From: Panopea generosa
Lineage: Eukaryota; Mollusca; Bivalvia; Adapedonta; Hiatellidae
Reading direction: 5' to 3'
Assembly: GCA_029582155.1 (NCBI GenBank)
Contig: CM055907.1
Coordinates: 12,432,133 to 12,496,132 of the forward strand
Length of the DNA stretch: 64,000 nt
The translations under genes were made by a program, and so were the position numbers. The notes below the pieces were generated by a model. That model did not search any database. It saw only the letters and a list, made by a program, of their open reading frames with translations, and was not told the origin of the DNA. Positions within the stretch are counted from its first letter, which is position 1. Every line of letters starts with the position of its first letter. Positions 30,276 to 41,406 of this stretch are shown one piece after another.

Positions 30276-30865
30276 CAAGTGGATTTAGGCAATATATGCT
30301 CACATGCAAATGCAAAATCTTCTGGTAATAAGTTTTGCTTGTTTTTTTTTCTGTTGAGGGATGCTAATATCTTGTTTGAATAGGATTAAACCAATAGGAT
30401 GTGCCACAGAAGGAGAAAATAGCAAAATAAAACATTTTCTCAGGATCTCAGGATCTCAGGATCACCTGGTTCCCAAACCCCTCTCTTTGTTTTATTAGGT
30501 AAGTTATCGCCATGGTTTTCAGTCGTAACATCAGGGTGCCCTTAGTTGTTAGTCTTCCACATCACTGTTTGTTGTTACATCATCACCCCTTAGTTTTCTT
30601 TCGCCATCTATCAGTTGTTTCTTCATGTACGTATTTATCAGTGATCTTACTTTGGCCTTGAACGGAGGTAGGAAATTAAATTGGGGGAAAACAAGACAGA
30701 AAAGTGGGTGCAAATGTGAAACTAGTATCAGTGACATTTCTATCATTAAGTCACTTCTAGTATTCACGGCAGATATATTTAAAATCACCCCGTAACTACT
30801 CCAAAAGGAGGAAATGTAAGACAGTATGCACCCCCATCCCTCTCAGATTGTCTTATCAAAACATT

Positions 30866-31035
30866 TTACAGTCAAACCTGTGTAAGCGGTTACTTATAAT
30901 GAGTAGCCACATTTGCTATTTCCCATTTCTATGTTTTCATAGCAAATTGACATGTATTAAGCAACAAGTTGTCTTAAAAGGCCACTATTGCTCCTTCCCT
31001 TGACTGGATGCTTCAGACAGAATTTGACTGTATTT
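30866..31035 (-). mobile_element. MITE-like palindromic element, family G, reversed copy
   Basis: Begins ACAGTCAAACCTGTGTAAGC and ends AGACAGAATTTGACTGTA. The interior CCATTTCTATGTTTTCATAG then CAAATTGACATGTATTAAGC is the reverse complement of the 26808 copy. Confidence 0.75.
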
Positions 31036-31479
31036 CATTTCTGAACAACAGCTTGATTTCTCTGTGACCAGTAGTAAGTAAAAACTTCATTTACGACTTT
31101 CTTGCTCCAAGCAATTTGCTTTGAATTGTGTTTCTGATAAAAAATCTTAGGTCAAGGTCAATCTTACAATAAATAGAGAATTGGTTCCATCACAATAACT
31201 TGGTAAGCCAACCTTTATGTAAGACTTGCATCACCATTGCTTAGGATTGCTCTTTGGTTTTTTTTTTGGTTTTTTTTAAATTAAAAATTGTAAGAGATCA
31301 ATATATGTCACTTTTTATCAATTTACTCAACAATCTAATTAAAAACTTACTTTTTTAAACATTTCTTTCAAGTTCAATTGACAGCTTAACAACAGTGTTC
31401 ATTAAATCGGTGAAATCCCTTAAATTTCACTGTATTTGTTGAGAACGAATCTTCCTGCCCATCCCCCCTCAGACACAGG

Positions 31480-31485
31480 CACACA

Positions 31486-31581
<96 letters not shown>

Positions 31582-31584
31582 CAC
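31480..31584 (+). repeat. ACGC tetranucleotide microsatellite
   Basis: About 25 uninterrupted ACGC units, flanked by ACAC units. The apparent reading frames on both strands (alternating Ala-Arg-Thr-His or Val-Arg-Ala-Cys) are by-products. Confidence 0.97.
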
Positions 31585-31614
31585 ACACCACTCCGTGGAA
31601 AAAATCAAGCTCTC

Positions 31615-31960
31615 CTGATTCGGGAGATATTAAGCTCTCAATCGGAACATCGCTCGGCCATTTCCGTAAACGTGTGAAATAATATTTCGAACGTTTACGG
31701 AAATGGCCGAACGGTATTCCAATTGATCAGGTTCTGGGATAGACTACACACATTAGTGACTGTAGCTGGTCTGTTAAAAAGCAATGTTGGGAAAGCCGAA
31801 TTTGAGCACGTTGATTGGTCAGTTGCTTCAACTGAACGTTGAATGACGTCACAGTTTAAATTGCTCCTTAATTGTTGGCCAGGCAAATAATTCCATGCTT
31901 TTTCGTTGGTGATTAATAGACCTGATTCAGGAAAGATAGATACATACACACATACACTAA
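31615..31960 (+). mobile_element. Inverted-repeat element with perfect 18-bp hairpin and CRE-like palindrome
   Basis: CGGCCATTTCCGTAAACG at 31655-31672 is repeated exactly in inverted form at 31692-31709 around a 19-base loop, with a weaker stem extension outside. About 80 bases further begins a block with GCAATGTTGGGAAAGCC, GTTGATTGGTCAGTTGC and TGACGTCACAGTTT (31844-31857). The same block recurs at 37150-37310 and 37350-37510. Confidence 0.65.
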
Positions 31961-33340
31961 AGGACACACAGAAAAAATAAATGAAAATGCTTTATTTTAT
32001 AAAACATCTGACAAAACCGACAGAATCAATATCGTTTTACAACGACGGATATGTCGGTGCTTTCTTCCCATTATTCTAATTAGCATTTACTTTGCATGAT
32101 AATTAAGGATGAATTTGCGTTTTAGATTATTTTCGAAATCAGTGGTATATTTGGTATATAATAAAACATGGTGTTTTTGATGTGCCAATTTATAGCAGCA
32201 AAATCGCATATTTTTCGACATCAGTTGAGTTTCACAAAAATGTACAGAATCGAAACACATATCACCATGTAGACATTCAACGGATATATGAATTTACATA
32301 AAATTATCTAAAAAAAATATGACCAACGCCAAATTCTGATAGTATTAGCAAAAAACTATTTCCTCTCTCGATTATTTTCGAAAAAAATGCTTCGAATCAA
32401 AATTACCAACACAAAATAATAAATTCAAAAGGTGTAGTCCTCCTTAACGTCTCACTATGTACACAGACGCGCCCCTTTCTTGTCCCAGTAATATACTTCT
32501 GGTTAAGCTTGGAAAAAGTCTTATGTAATTTTGTTTCTAAATGATTCATCGGGGCTGTGGTTTCTTGTTGCAGATGAGTAGGTTAAAAGCTGACACAGTC
32601 TTTACTGCAATGAGACATCGCTGGTGTTAAAACATGGACTTTTATAGGAGCGTTTTTTTTAAAAATAGGGGTGTCACTTAACTGTTTTTAAAAAAAGCAA
32701 ACTCTTTAACCTACCAGTTATTGTGCATTTTTATGTGCGATACATTCCTGCTACGGAAAATACTTTAACATCTTTTCTATGTGAGACCTTATTTTATACA
32801 AAACACAGAACAGCATTCAACTGTGTGGTGAGTCCTTTATATGCCATCGTGCTTCTCCTCTGAATATTAAAATAATACCCCCAACACAAATGGGAAAAGT
32901 AAACGAAAATGTTCATACCATTACCCTTTTGAAGGCAAAACTCTGATGTAAAACATGGGTGACCATTTTATGTTATATTTATATTCACAGGTGATGAAGT
33001 CACATGGTACTTAACACGTTATAAAATATTTTCTTGTTTCTTGCGATCGCTTTTATAGTGCAAGAAATGGTCAGATTCTCTTGACATAATCATATACCGA
33101 TTTTTTCTTCTAAAGAATGAATTTTACACAGGAATATATTGATACATTACATGTATATTTTATATGAAAATATACTTTTCGCTTGTGAAGGTTTATATTT
33201 AAAAAAAAAGAATTAAAACCAAAGTGCATTTTTAGATATTGTATTTAAGAGCACCTGTTAAATATAAATGGAAAAAACACTAAATATTATCAATGTTATT
33301 TGCATGTCATGCCAGCTTTGCTGCTGAAGTAATGTCTTCC
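31961..33340. other. Gene-free stretch
   Basis: AT-rich sequence with no recognised gene or repeat family. A pyrimidine-rich acceptor (TTTCTTGTTGCAG ending 32573) precedes an 18-codon open frame to 32630, but nothing ties it to a gene. Confidence 0.5.
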
Positions 33341-33344
33341 TAAA

Positions 33345-34710
33345 TTTATCTCAACCTGAAAATAAAACAAACGAGAACTAATTATAGCACGCATTGAAAT
33401 GATTCCTTCTAAATATATCTAAACTTCTTGAAAATACATCAAACGAAAACTAAGCACGCATTGAAATGATTCCTTCTAAATATATCTGAACCTCTTGAAA
33501 ATACATCAAATGAAAACTAAACACGCATTGAAATGATTCTTTCTAAATATATCTCGATTTCAAAATACAGCAAACGAAAACTAAGCATGCATTGAAATGA
33601 TACTTTCTAAATATATCTCAACTTCAAAATACAACAAACGAAAACCAAGCCTGCATTGAAATGATTCTTTCTAAATATATCTGAACCATTTGAAAATACA
33701 TCAAACGAAAACTAAGAACGCATTGAAATGATTCTTTCTAAATATATCTGAACCATTTGAAAATACATCAAACGAAAACTAAGCACGCATTGAAATGATT
33801 CTTTCTAAGTATATCTGAACCATTTGAAAATACATCAAACGAAAACTAAGCACGCATTGAAATGATTCTTTCTAAATAAATCTAAACCTCTTGAAAATAC
33901 ATCAAACGAAAACTAAGCACGCATTGAAATGATTCTTTCTAAATATATCTCAACATGAAAATACAGCAAACGAAAACCAAGCCTGCATTGAAATGATTCT
34001 TTCTAAATATATATGAACCATTTGAAAATACATCAAACGAAAACTAAGCACGCATTTAAATGATCCTTTCTAAATATATCTGAACCATTTGAAAATACAT
34101 CAAACGAGAACTAAGCACGCATTGAAATGATTCTTTCTAAATATATCTCAACATGAAAATACAGCAAACGAAAACCAAGCCTGCATTGAAATGATTCTTT
34201 CTAAATATATATGAACCATTTGAAAATACATCAAACGAAAACTAAGCACGCATTGAAATGATTCTTTCCAAATCTATCTGAACCTCTTGAAAATACATCA
34301 AACGAAAACTAAGCACGCATTGAAATGATTCTTTCTAAATCTATCTGAACCATTTGAAAATACATCAAACGAAAACTAAGCACGCATTGAAATGATTCTT
34401 TCCAAATCTATCTGAACCTCTTGAAAATACATCAAACGAAAACTAAGCACGCATTGAAATGATTCTTTCTAAATCTATCTGAACCTCTTGAAAATACATC
34501 AAACGAGAACTAAGCACGTATTGAAATGATTCTTTCTAAATATATCTCAACCTGAAATAAAGCAAACGAAAACTAAACACGCATTGAAATGATTTTTTTC
34601 TAAATATATCTCAACCAGAAAATACAGCAAACGAAAACTAAGCACGATTTGAAATGATTCTTTCTAAATAAATCTCAACTTGAAAATACAGCAAACGAGA
34701 ATTAGTCACG
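33345..34710 (+). repeat. 67-bp minisatellite
   Basis: About 20 units of AAACGAAAACTAAGCACGCA, TTGAAATGATTCTTTCTAAA, TATATCTGAACC and TTTGAAAATACATC. The spacing is 67 in long units and shorter where TGAACCATTTGAAAA is replaced by CAACCTGAAAA. Long and short units alternate in small blocks. Confidence 0.93.
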
Positions 34711-35267
34711 CACTGTTTAACTGTTTAATACTGCCATCTGGTGGAGAATACTGCTAGAGTAAATGTTAAGCCATCTTTGTACTTTAATATAAAGTGTATT
34801 TCAGATGATCTTAACATGGTCAAATATAAGTCCATGTTCTACAGGAAGGTTAAACTAATACATTGGTATCAAACCTCGTGCATACCTTGAACACGAAGGT
34901 TATTGCCTCGTAGTTTGGTCTGAAAATTGGTGACCCACATTGTATTACATTTTAAATATTAAATGGTTTGTATAATATTTCTATTAATCAATGAGCCCTA
35001 TCCCTCCCCACACAACCCTTAAATAACAAAGTTCAAAATATTTGCCGGTTTCACAATCCCTATTTAAGAAGATTTAGATGTTGTTCTACTTTTAATAAAA
35101 TCGCTACTATTTTTCACAAATAGAACATTCCCTTTTACATTGAACGTCATGGCCGTCAGTAAATACTGACTTACTTCCTCAGATAATGAAATCACTCCAG
35201 GAACAAGACAGTAAATCCACATCTGAGCCGGTTAGAAGTTACATGGAATTTTAATTTCTAACATATC
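34711..35267. other. Gene-free stretch
   Basis: AT-rich single-copy sequence; nothing recognised. Confidence 0.45.
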
Positions 35268-35480
35268 CGTGTGGATCGCGTGGTCCAGTGGTTGAGCACC
35301 GAACCAATGATCGGAGGATCGTGTGTTCGATCCTCCGCCACGGCTATGTGTGGTGTCCTTGAGCAAGACACTTTTCCGCATGTGCTTAGTACAGGAAGTA
35401 CAGGGAGTCTTCGAGCATGATTTGCCTTAGTTGTAAGAACTTGTTTCACACTCGAAGTTAAATAAATATGTTTAAACTAA
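35268..35480 (+). mobile_element. tRNA-derived SINE, family A, best-preserved copy
   Basis: Head GCGTGGTCCAGTGGTTGAGC with A-box, B-box GTGTTCGATCCTCCGCC, core GGCTATGTGTGGTGTCCTTG, GTGCTTAGTACAGGAAGTAC and tail TTAGTTGTAAGAACTTGTTT. It ends near AAATAAATATGTTTAAAC, a 3' end shared with the copy at 2759. Confidence 0.85.
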
Positions 35481-36719
35481 ACGTATCATCAATCGTTCAA
35501 GTCAATACACATTCCCGCAATATGATAAATAGAAATATCTCTATTTTGCGTATTTCAATATAGAATTATATGGATTTTTTTATGTCATGTAACCTCTAAC
35601 CGGCTTAGATGTTTATCTACTTTCTCGTTTCTGGAGCGATTTCATTGGCTGATGAAGAAGGTCAACATCTACTGGTGATTTTATTGGATGAAAAATAAGA
35701 CAACATCTAATGAAGGGATTGAGAATATCAGGAATCACTGATTGAAGGAAACAATGACCCCGTGACCTTCGCTTGAACACTGATAGCAAACATCTCTGCC
35801 TTGGTAAATGTCCTGTCTGTACCGTGTCTGTATTGGACCAATAACAATGTCAGTTACTGACTTAATCATTTAAAATAGGATAGATAGGTCGTTGTATGTT
35901 CAAATTTTGATGGAAGTTTAAAATGAATTTGTTTTCAGAAAATATATAATTTTCTGCACGATTTGAGTTAATTTTGGGTTAATTTAAATAAATATCAAAA
36001 ATATTTTGAATACTTGTTGGTTTATGTTTACGACGATTTTTGTCGTAAGTGACTTCGTGAAGTTTTTGTCTTTATCAATTTGAAATGTAATGACACTCAA
36101 ATAGTACATGTATGAACTGGTTGGTTGTCATCACGAACAGTTCAAACAGAAAATTGAACGTATATACTTAATGACTTTATAAACGCAAGCATGGGTTAAA
36201 ATATTGTATCAAATTTAGAATTGACATGAATAATTCTTTCTTATTTTGTTTAGAATTTTTTTGAAATTGATTGCGGTCGACAGCGAGTTTAAATAAAAAA
36301 TAATAATAGGTCTGGAATAAAAAAAAAATAAAGTCAATATTAAAAAAAACTTGCGTTTAAAAAGTCGTTAAGATTATGAAAAACGATTATTAGTTTGTTT
36401 ATATTCATAAAAAAAGGAAATAACGGAATTTGTTTGATAGACAAGGAAGTTTGGTTTCTGGTCCTGATCATAGACTTTGATTATAATTTCAATAATGTCA
36501 CACAATCCATATTTAAATGTTGACAAAAACAACAACAAACAGATATACATTGTTCGATTATAGGCAAAACACTATGTTACATGTACTTACTCTAAATTGC
36601 AGAGGAACAGTCAATACTTTCTGCTTGCAAAGAACGGGACTAAGACAATATAATCAACAGGTTCGGTTTTATTGAGTCTGCTCTTGAGGGAGTAATGGAA
36701 TATAGAGGACCTCCAATGT
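35481..36719. other. Gene-free stretch
   Basis: AT-rich sequence with A/T runs at about 36290-36420. On the minus strand a possible acceptor (TTGTCTTAG, ending near 36648) leads into a nine-codon frame ending in a stop at 36611. It could be a C-terminal exon of the IgGFc-LU gene, but it encodes nothing recognisable. Confidence 0.4.
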
Positions 36720-36762
36720 GTGTGTGTTCGTGTGTGTGCGTGCGTGTGTGCGTGCGTGTGGC
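36718..36762 (+). repeat. GT/CGTG microsatellite
   Basis: Run of GTGTGTGT and GCGTGCGTGT units, about 45 bases. Confidence 0.9.
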
Positions 36763-36824
36763 GGTCCCTGTTACCTGAATGTCTTAAAGTAATTGCTATT
36801 GTTTCCCAGATCCCCAAAAGGATT

Positions 36825-36960
36825 TCCCCCAGATCTATAAAACTATTCATTTGATCACTGGATCTCTGAAAGTAATGGCCAATATTCCCCAGACCTATAA
36901 AACTATTCATTTGATCCCTGGATCTCTGAAAGTAATGGCCAATATTCCCCAGATCTCCAA
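36825..36960 (+). repeat. Two-copy tandem repeat of about 71 bp
   Basis: ATAAAACTATTCATTTGATC then TGGATCTCTGAAAGTAATGG and CCAATATTCCCCAGA occur twice in a row with only a few differences. Confidence 0.9.
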
Positions 36961-37149
36961 AACCCTCAGTGCCTTAGTATACAACCCCGTGCTACCATAA
37001 CACGGACTGAAGAGGCATTCTATTTTCGAACAACTCTGAGTGAGCTCCGTAAGGTAATTCCAAAGGGTATTTCCAAAGGTAATTCCAAAGGGTATTTCCA
37101 AAGGAACAGAAATAGATTGTAGAATGGTCTCAGCCGCCACGCGTATGTC

Positions 37150-37310
37150 CGTAACATTGCAATGCAATTTGAGCGTTGATTGAACAGTTGCTGCAGAGAA
37201 AGTTGGATGACGTCACAGTTTGGTACTGTGAACTGTAGGCCAGGCATAGAATTCCCTGCTTTTTCAATGCGGTTACACAGTCATGATTCAGGAGTCATCA
37301 GAGACTGGTA
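37150..37310 (+). repeat. CRE-bearing repeat, copy 2
   Basis: Contains GAGCGTTGATTGAACAGTTG, GGATGACGTCACAGTTT (palindrome TGACGTCA at 37208-37215), AGGCCAGGCATAGAATTCCC and CATGATTCAGGAG, in the same order as at 31790-31935. Confidence 0.75.
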
Positions 37311-37349
37311 GTCTGTAGAACCCACCCAGCTTTCCCAATTGGGTCCGTT

Positions 37350-37510
37350 AAATAGCAATGTTGAGAAAGCCCATTTTCAAGAGCAAGTTGATTGGCCAGG
37401 TGACGTCACTGTTTAGTAAGAGCGTTCAATCGCTATGAATTGTGGGACAGGCATAGAATTCCCTCCTCTTTTCATTGCGGATATTGGACGTGATTCGGGA
37501 GATATATCAG
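37350..37510 (+). repeat. CRE-bearing repeat, copy 3
   Basis: AGCAATGTTGAGAAAGCCC, GTTGATTGGCCAGGTGACGT (palindrome TGACGTCA at 37401-37408), GGACAGGCATAGAATTCCCT and GTGATTCGGGAGATAT. Confidence 0.75.
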
Positions 37511-37575
37511 GCTCTGGGATAAAATAAGAGACTGGGATAGACTAGGACCAGAAATTTCAACAGCGAGTCAAAGTG

Positions 37576-37734
37576 CTAAGTACTATATACGTATTTACCG
37601 ACTATAATGTTGCCCACTACTGAGCTACCGGATCCCGTACAGTTGTTGTTACAGTGGTCTGTGTCGCAGCACGAATGGCACACGGGGCTTGAACGTACTG
37701 ATGGATGCAGAATAGACCTCTTTATTGGGTAACA
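37576..37734 (-). CDS. IgGFc-LU gene exon 10 (LU2, last third; 3' end uncertain)
   Basis: Acceptor tcattgacag. Encodes CYPIKRSILHPSVRSSPV then CHSCCDTDHCNNNC and GSG/VVGNIIV, with the closing CCxxxxCN. Three ends are possible: donor gtagct after 37629, donor gtaaat after 37599 (both phase 1, as in exon 7), or read-through to TAG at 37578-37576. By analogy with exon 7 (100 nt), the 106-nt version ending at 37629 fits best, which would imply further exons downstream. Confidence 0.7.
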   Translation of the reverse strand, partial: CYPIKRSILHPSVRSSPVCHSCCDTDHCNNNCTGSGSSVVGNIIVGKYVYST

Positions 37735-40700
37735 CTGTCAATGAAAACGTACTACGATCAGAAACGATATGTTAGCGGAGACAAACAGTTGACAGGTTTT
37801 TTATTTCAATACATATGACAGCTATGGTATAAAGGAGATTTAGAAGCAGTTGCCCATATCCAATGTTTAGTTTTAACTTATCAATGTTTTACTTCAAAAT
37901 GTGAAACAAGTTATTACACCGTTTACAAGTCACTACAAGTCTTCGTGGGTAGAATCGGTTTTAGGCGTATACGGAAAACGTGTCTAGCTCAAGGACACCG
38001 CATAAAGTCGTGAGGGATGATCAAACCCGTGACCCTGGACTGCGCTCTCCACACATATATATCCAATGTTTAGCACACCACTTCTAATTTTTAAAAATAC
38101 GTTACGCTTGAAAGTAAGCTACCACCAGACGCGTATTTGTCCCGTTTGGGCCATTGCGGCATATTGATCAAATTAAGGACAGTCGAAATAATGAAACAAC
38201 GAAAATACGTGAAAAGCCGAAACAACGAAAAAACGATGGATATTATTTTAACTTTTCACCATCATTGTTTCGAGAAAAAAGTCGAAAAGTTTGAAAATGG
38301 TGATGATAAAATGTCGAAACAACGATGGTGAAAAGTCGAAACTACGATGGAGAAAAGTTGAAACTACGACGGTAAGAAGTCGAAACTAAAAGTCAACCAT
38401 TTCCACTTTTCACCATCGTTGTTTCGACATCTTACCGTCGTAGTTTCTGCTTTTCAGCATCGTAATTTCGACTTTTCGATCACCATTGTTGTTTCGTCTT
38501 TACACCATCGTAGTTTCGACTTTTCACCATCGTAGTTTCGTTGTTTCGAAATTACTTAAAATACTAAACATGCCGCGATGGCCCCTACCCCAATGGGACA
38601 CCGCAGAAACTACTCGTTAAAAGGCGGTTGTTATACTCAGATTCATTCTCACACTTTTCTCAATACATTGAACTGAATGGTTTATTTGGCATGTAAGGTG
38701 ATCAACACCCCTGCAACAAATCATGTAATTACTGAGCACATAATGTACAATGACGTACCAATTTAGACGCACATCCCAGCTTGTAATGGACTGTATGGCC
38801 CCAGTTATATTCCTCAATGCTGCAAAGCTACATTGATAACACAGAGGGTTTAATGTAATTTTAGTTTTTATGTATTTCAATTAATTTTGTTTAATGATTC
38901 CTTCAAAGTCTAAAAAACAAGTGATTTCACTGGTAAGTGTCGCATGCCCCAAAAATGGTCTGTGAAAAAAACAATATATGTTATAATAGGTAGCAACGTA
39001 TCCATGAATATCAAGAGTAATGGACTAACGTTTCAGACTAGCCATGCAATTTCATGTTTTTTTTACATTACAGCGTGACCTTGACCTTTGTGTAACATCT
39101 AATGTAATGGTTTGGATATTCCAACAGATAAATGCAGGTGGCACACCATCATGACATGCTGATCACTCCATGTAAGACAAAGTTACAGACCAGACATGAA
39201 AAATCAAACAAACTGAAAATGTGACCTTGAAGTAAGGTTATGGGTCTCAACGTGACACGTCATCATGTCATGTTGATCAACTGAGCCAAGTGTTTTTGAA
39301 ATCCATCCATGTACGATATAGTTACAGGACGGTCTTGAAATCTCAAACAGATTCAAAGTGTTGTCATACAAACTCAAAGTGTAACCTTGACCTTTGAGGT
39401 ACGGGTCTAGGTCTTACTTGTGACACGTTGTCATGTCGTCTTGATCAATTGAACCAAGTTAAAGACAAAGTTACAAACCAGACATGCAATATCAAAGAAA
39501 TTGAAAGTGTGACCTTGAACTTTGAGGAAAGGTTCTTGGTCTTATATGCGACACTTAATTATGCCACGTTGATCAACTGAGCCAAGTGTTTTTAAAATGT
39601 ATCCATATGTGACAAAGTTACAGACCGGACACTAAATCTCAAACGGACTGAAAGTGTTGTCAAACAAAGTTAAATTGTGGCCTTGACGTTTGAAGTGGGA
39701 GTCTGGGTTTAAGTGGGACATATTATGTCATGTTATGTTAATCATTTGTAGCAAATATTTATGAAATCCATCTATGCATAACAAAGTTACAAGCCGGACA
39801 CGAAATCTCACACAGACTCAAAGTGTTGTCAAACAAACTCAAAGTGTGACCTTGACCTTTGAGGTACGGGTGTGGGTTTTACTCGCGACACGTCGTCATG
39901 TTTTGTTGATCATTTGTAGCAAGTATTAACAAAATCCATTTATGCATGACAAAGTTACAGGCCGGACACAAAATACCGGACGGAAATGTTTTTTGGGGTA
40001 TAAAAATTCAGTTCTCCTTATATATCAATCAGAGTCTAAGCTAAGAGATAGAGCGTCCATCTCGCATGCGAAAGGTCGTGGGGTCGATCCCCGGCAGAGT
40101 GATACTAACGACATGAAAACTGGTACTAGAAGCTTCCTCGCTTGGAGCTCAGCATTTAGATTAGAGGATAGATTAGAGGAACCTGCGGGTCTATTCGGTC
40201 CGGTGTCAGAATTATGTGACTGGATGGGGTGTACAGAACGCAGCCAAGATAAGGAAATAGCTGACTCGCTTTAGTTGAAACCATGATACTAATTATGCAA
40301 CAATGCCTTAGGCCTCACACCTCTCCTCTAACAACCAAAGCAGCGACGGGGCGGTTTGTCCGAACATCTGAGTCACTTAGGACCAATTTTGTCAAACGAG
40401 TAGAGTTTAGATTATACGATAACACGATTGTATGTGTGCATACAAGCAGCATCGTCAAATATCCACGGGTAATCCATTCCGATACTCTCCATTCATAACC
40501 CACGGGATATAACGCTTGCTCTGCGCTGTTGCTGCCAAACCGAGATGCAGCCATATGATTGGTTCCTTCACATTTTCACGAAGACAAGTTTATCCAATCC
40601 AATCACTCGTTGCAAACAGTGTTTAGATTTACTGTCAAAATGGCGTCTTCTGGTAAAACAATTTTGCGATGATGATGGATGGAGGGTATCGGAATTGGCA

Positions 40701-41303
40701 ACCGGGCGTATCCGACAATGCCAAACAGGGATGTTGCTGATTTGAATTGCTTAATATGGAGGTACATGTTTTAAATGTATTTATAAATGTTATCTTTAAA
40801 TTATTATTATTTCACCTCATCATCCTGACAAATTGTAACAGTGTGGCATTCGTCTATATTACCGACATGACCGCAGTCAAAGCACAATGGCCCTCTCTCG
40901 CTGCGGTCAGGTAGTCCTTTAATTCGAAAATAAAACATTAAAACATCACTGTTCTTAAATATATATAAATCAATTAATAAGATAACAGTTGTAATACTAG
41001 TTGTAGTAGTAACAGTAGTAGTAGTAGCAATAATAGCATTATTATCATTATTATTATAATTAGTAGTAGTAGTAGTAGAAGAAGAAGTCGTAGTAGAAGT
41101 AGTAGTAGTAGTAGAAAAAGAAGCAGTAACAGTAGTAGTAGTAGAAGAAATAGAAGTAGCAGCCATATTAGCAGCAGTAGTACTAGTAGTAGTAGTACTT
41201 GTAGTTGCAGTAGCAGTAGTAGTAGTAGTAGAAGTAGTAGTAGTACTTGTAGAAGTAGTAGAAGCAGTAGTAGTAGCAGCAATAGTAGCAGTAGCAACAG
41301 AGC

Positions 41304-41338
<35 letters not shown>

Positions 41339-41363
41339 CAGCAGCAGAAGCAGCAGCAGCAGC

Positions 41364-41406
<43 letters not shown>

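Noticed and set aside
31386-31618. Overlapping frames on both strands with Ala/Arg/Cys/Val or Thr/His repeats
   Set aside because: Pure by-product of the ACGC microsatellite.
32574-32630. Terminal exon with frame MSRLKADTVFTAMRHRWC after a good acceptor
   Set aside because: No partner exon, no known motif, and too short to support a gene.
36611-36648. C-terminal exon VPFFASRKY for the IgGFc-LU gene
   Set aside because: The acceptor and phase are acceptable, but the peptide is not family-like and carries no anchor signal; left as a possibility only.
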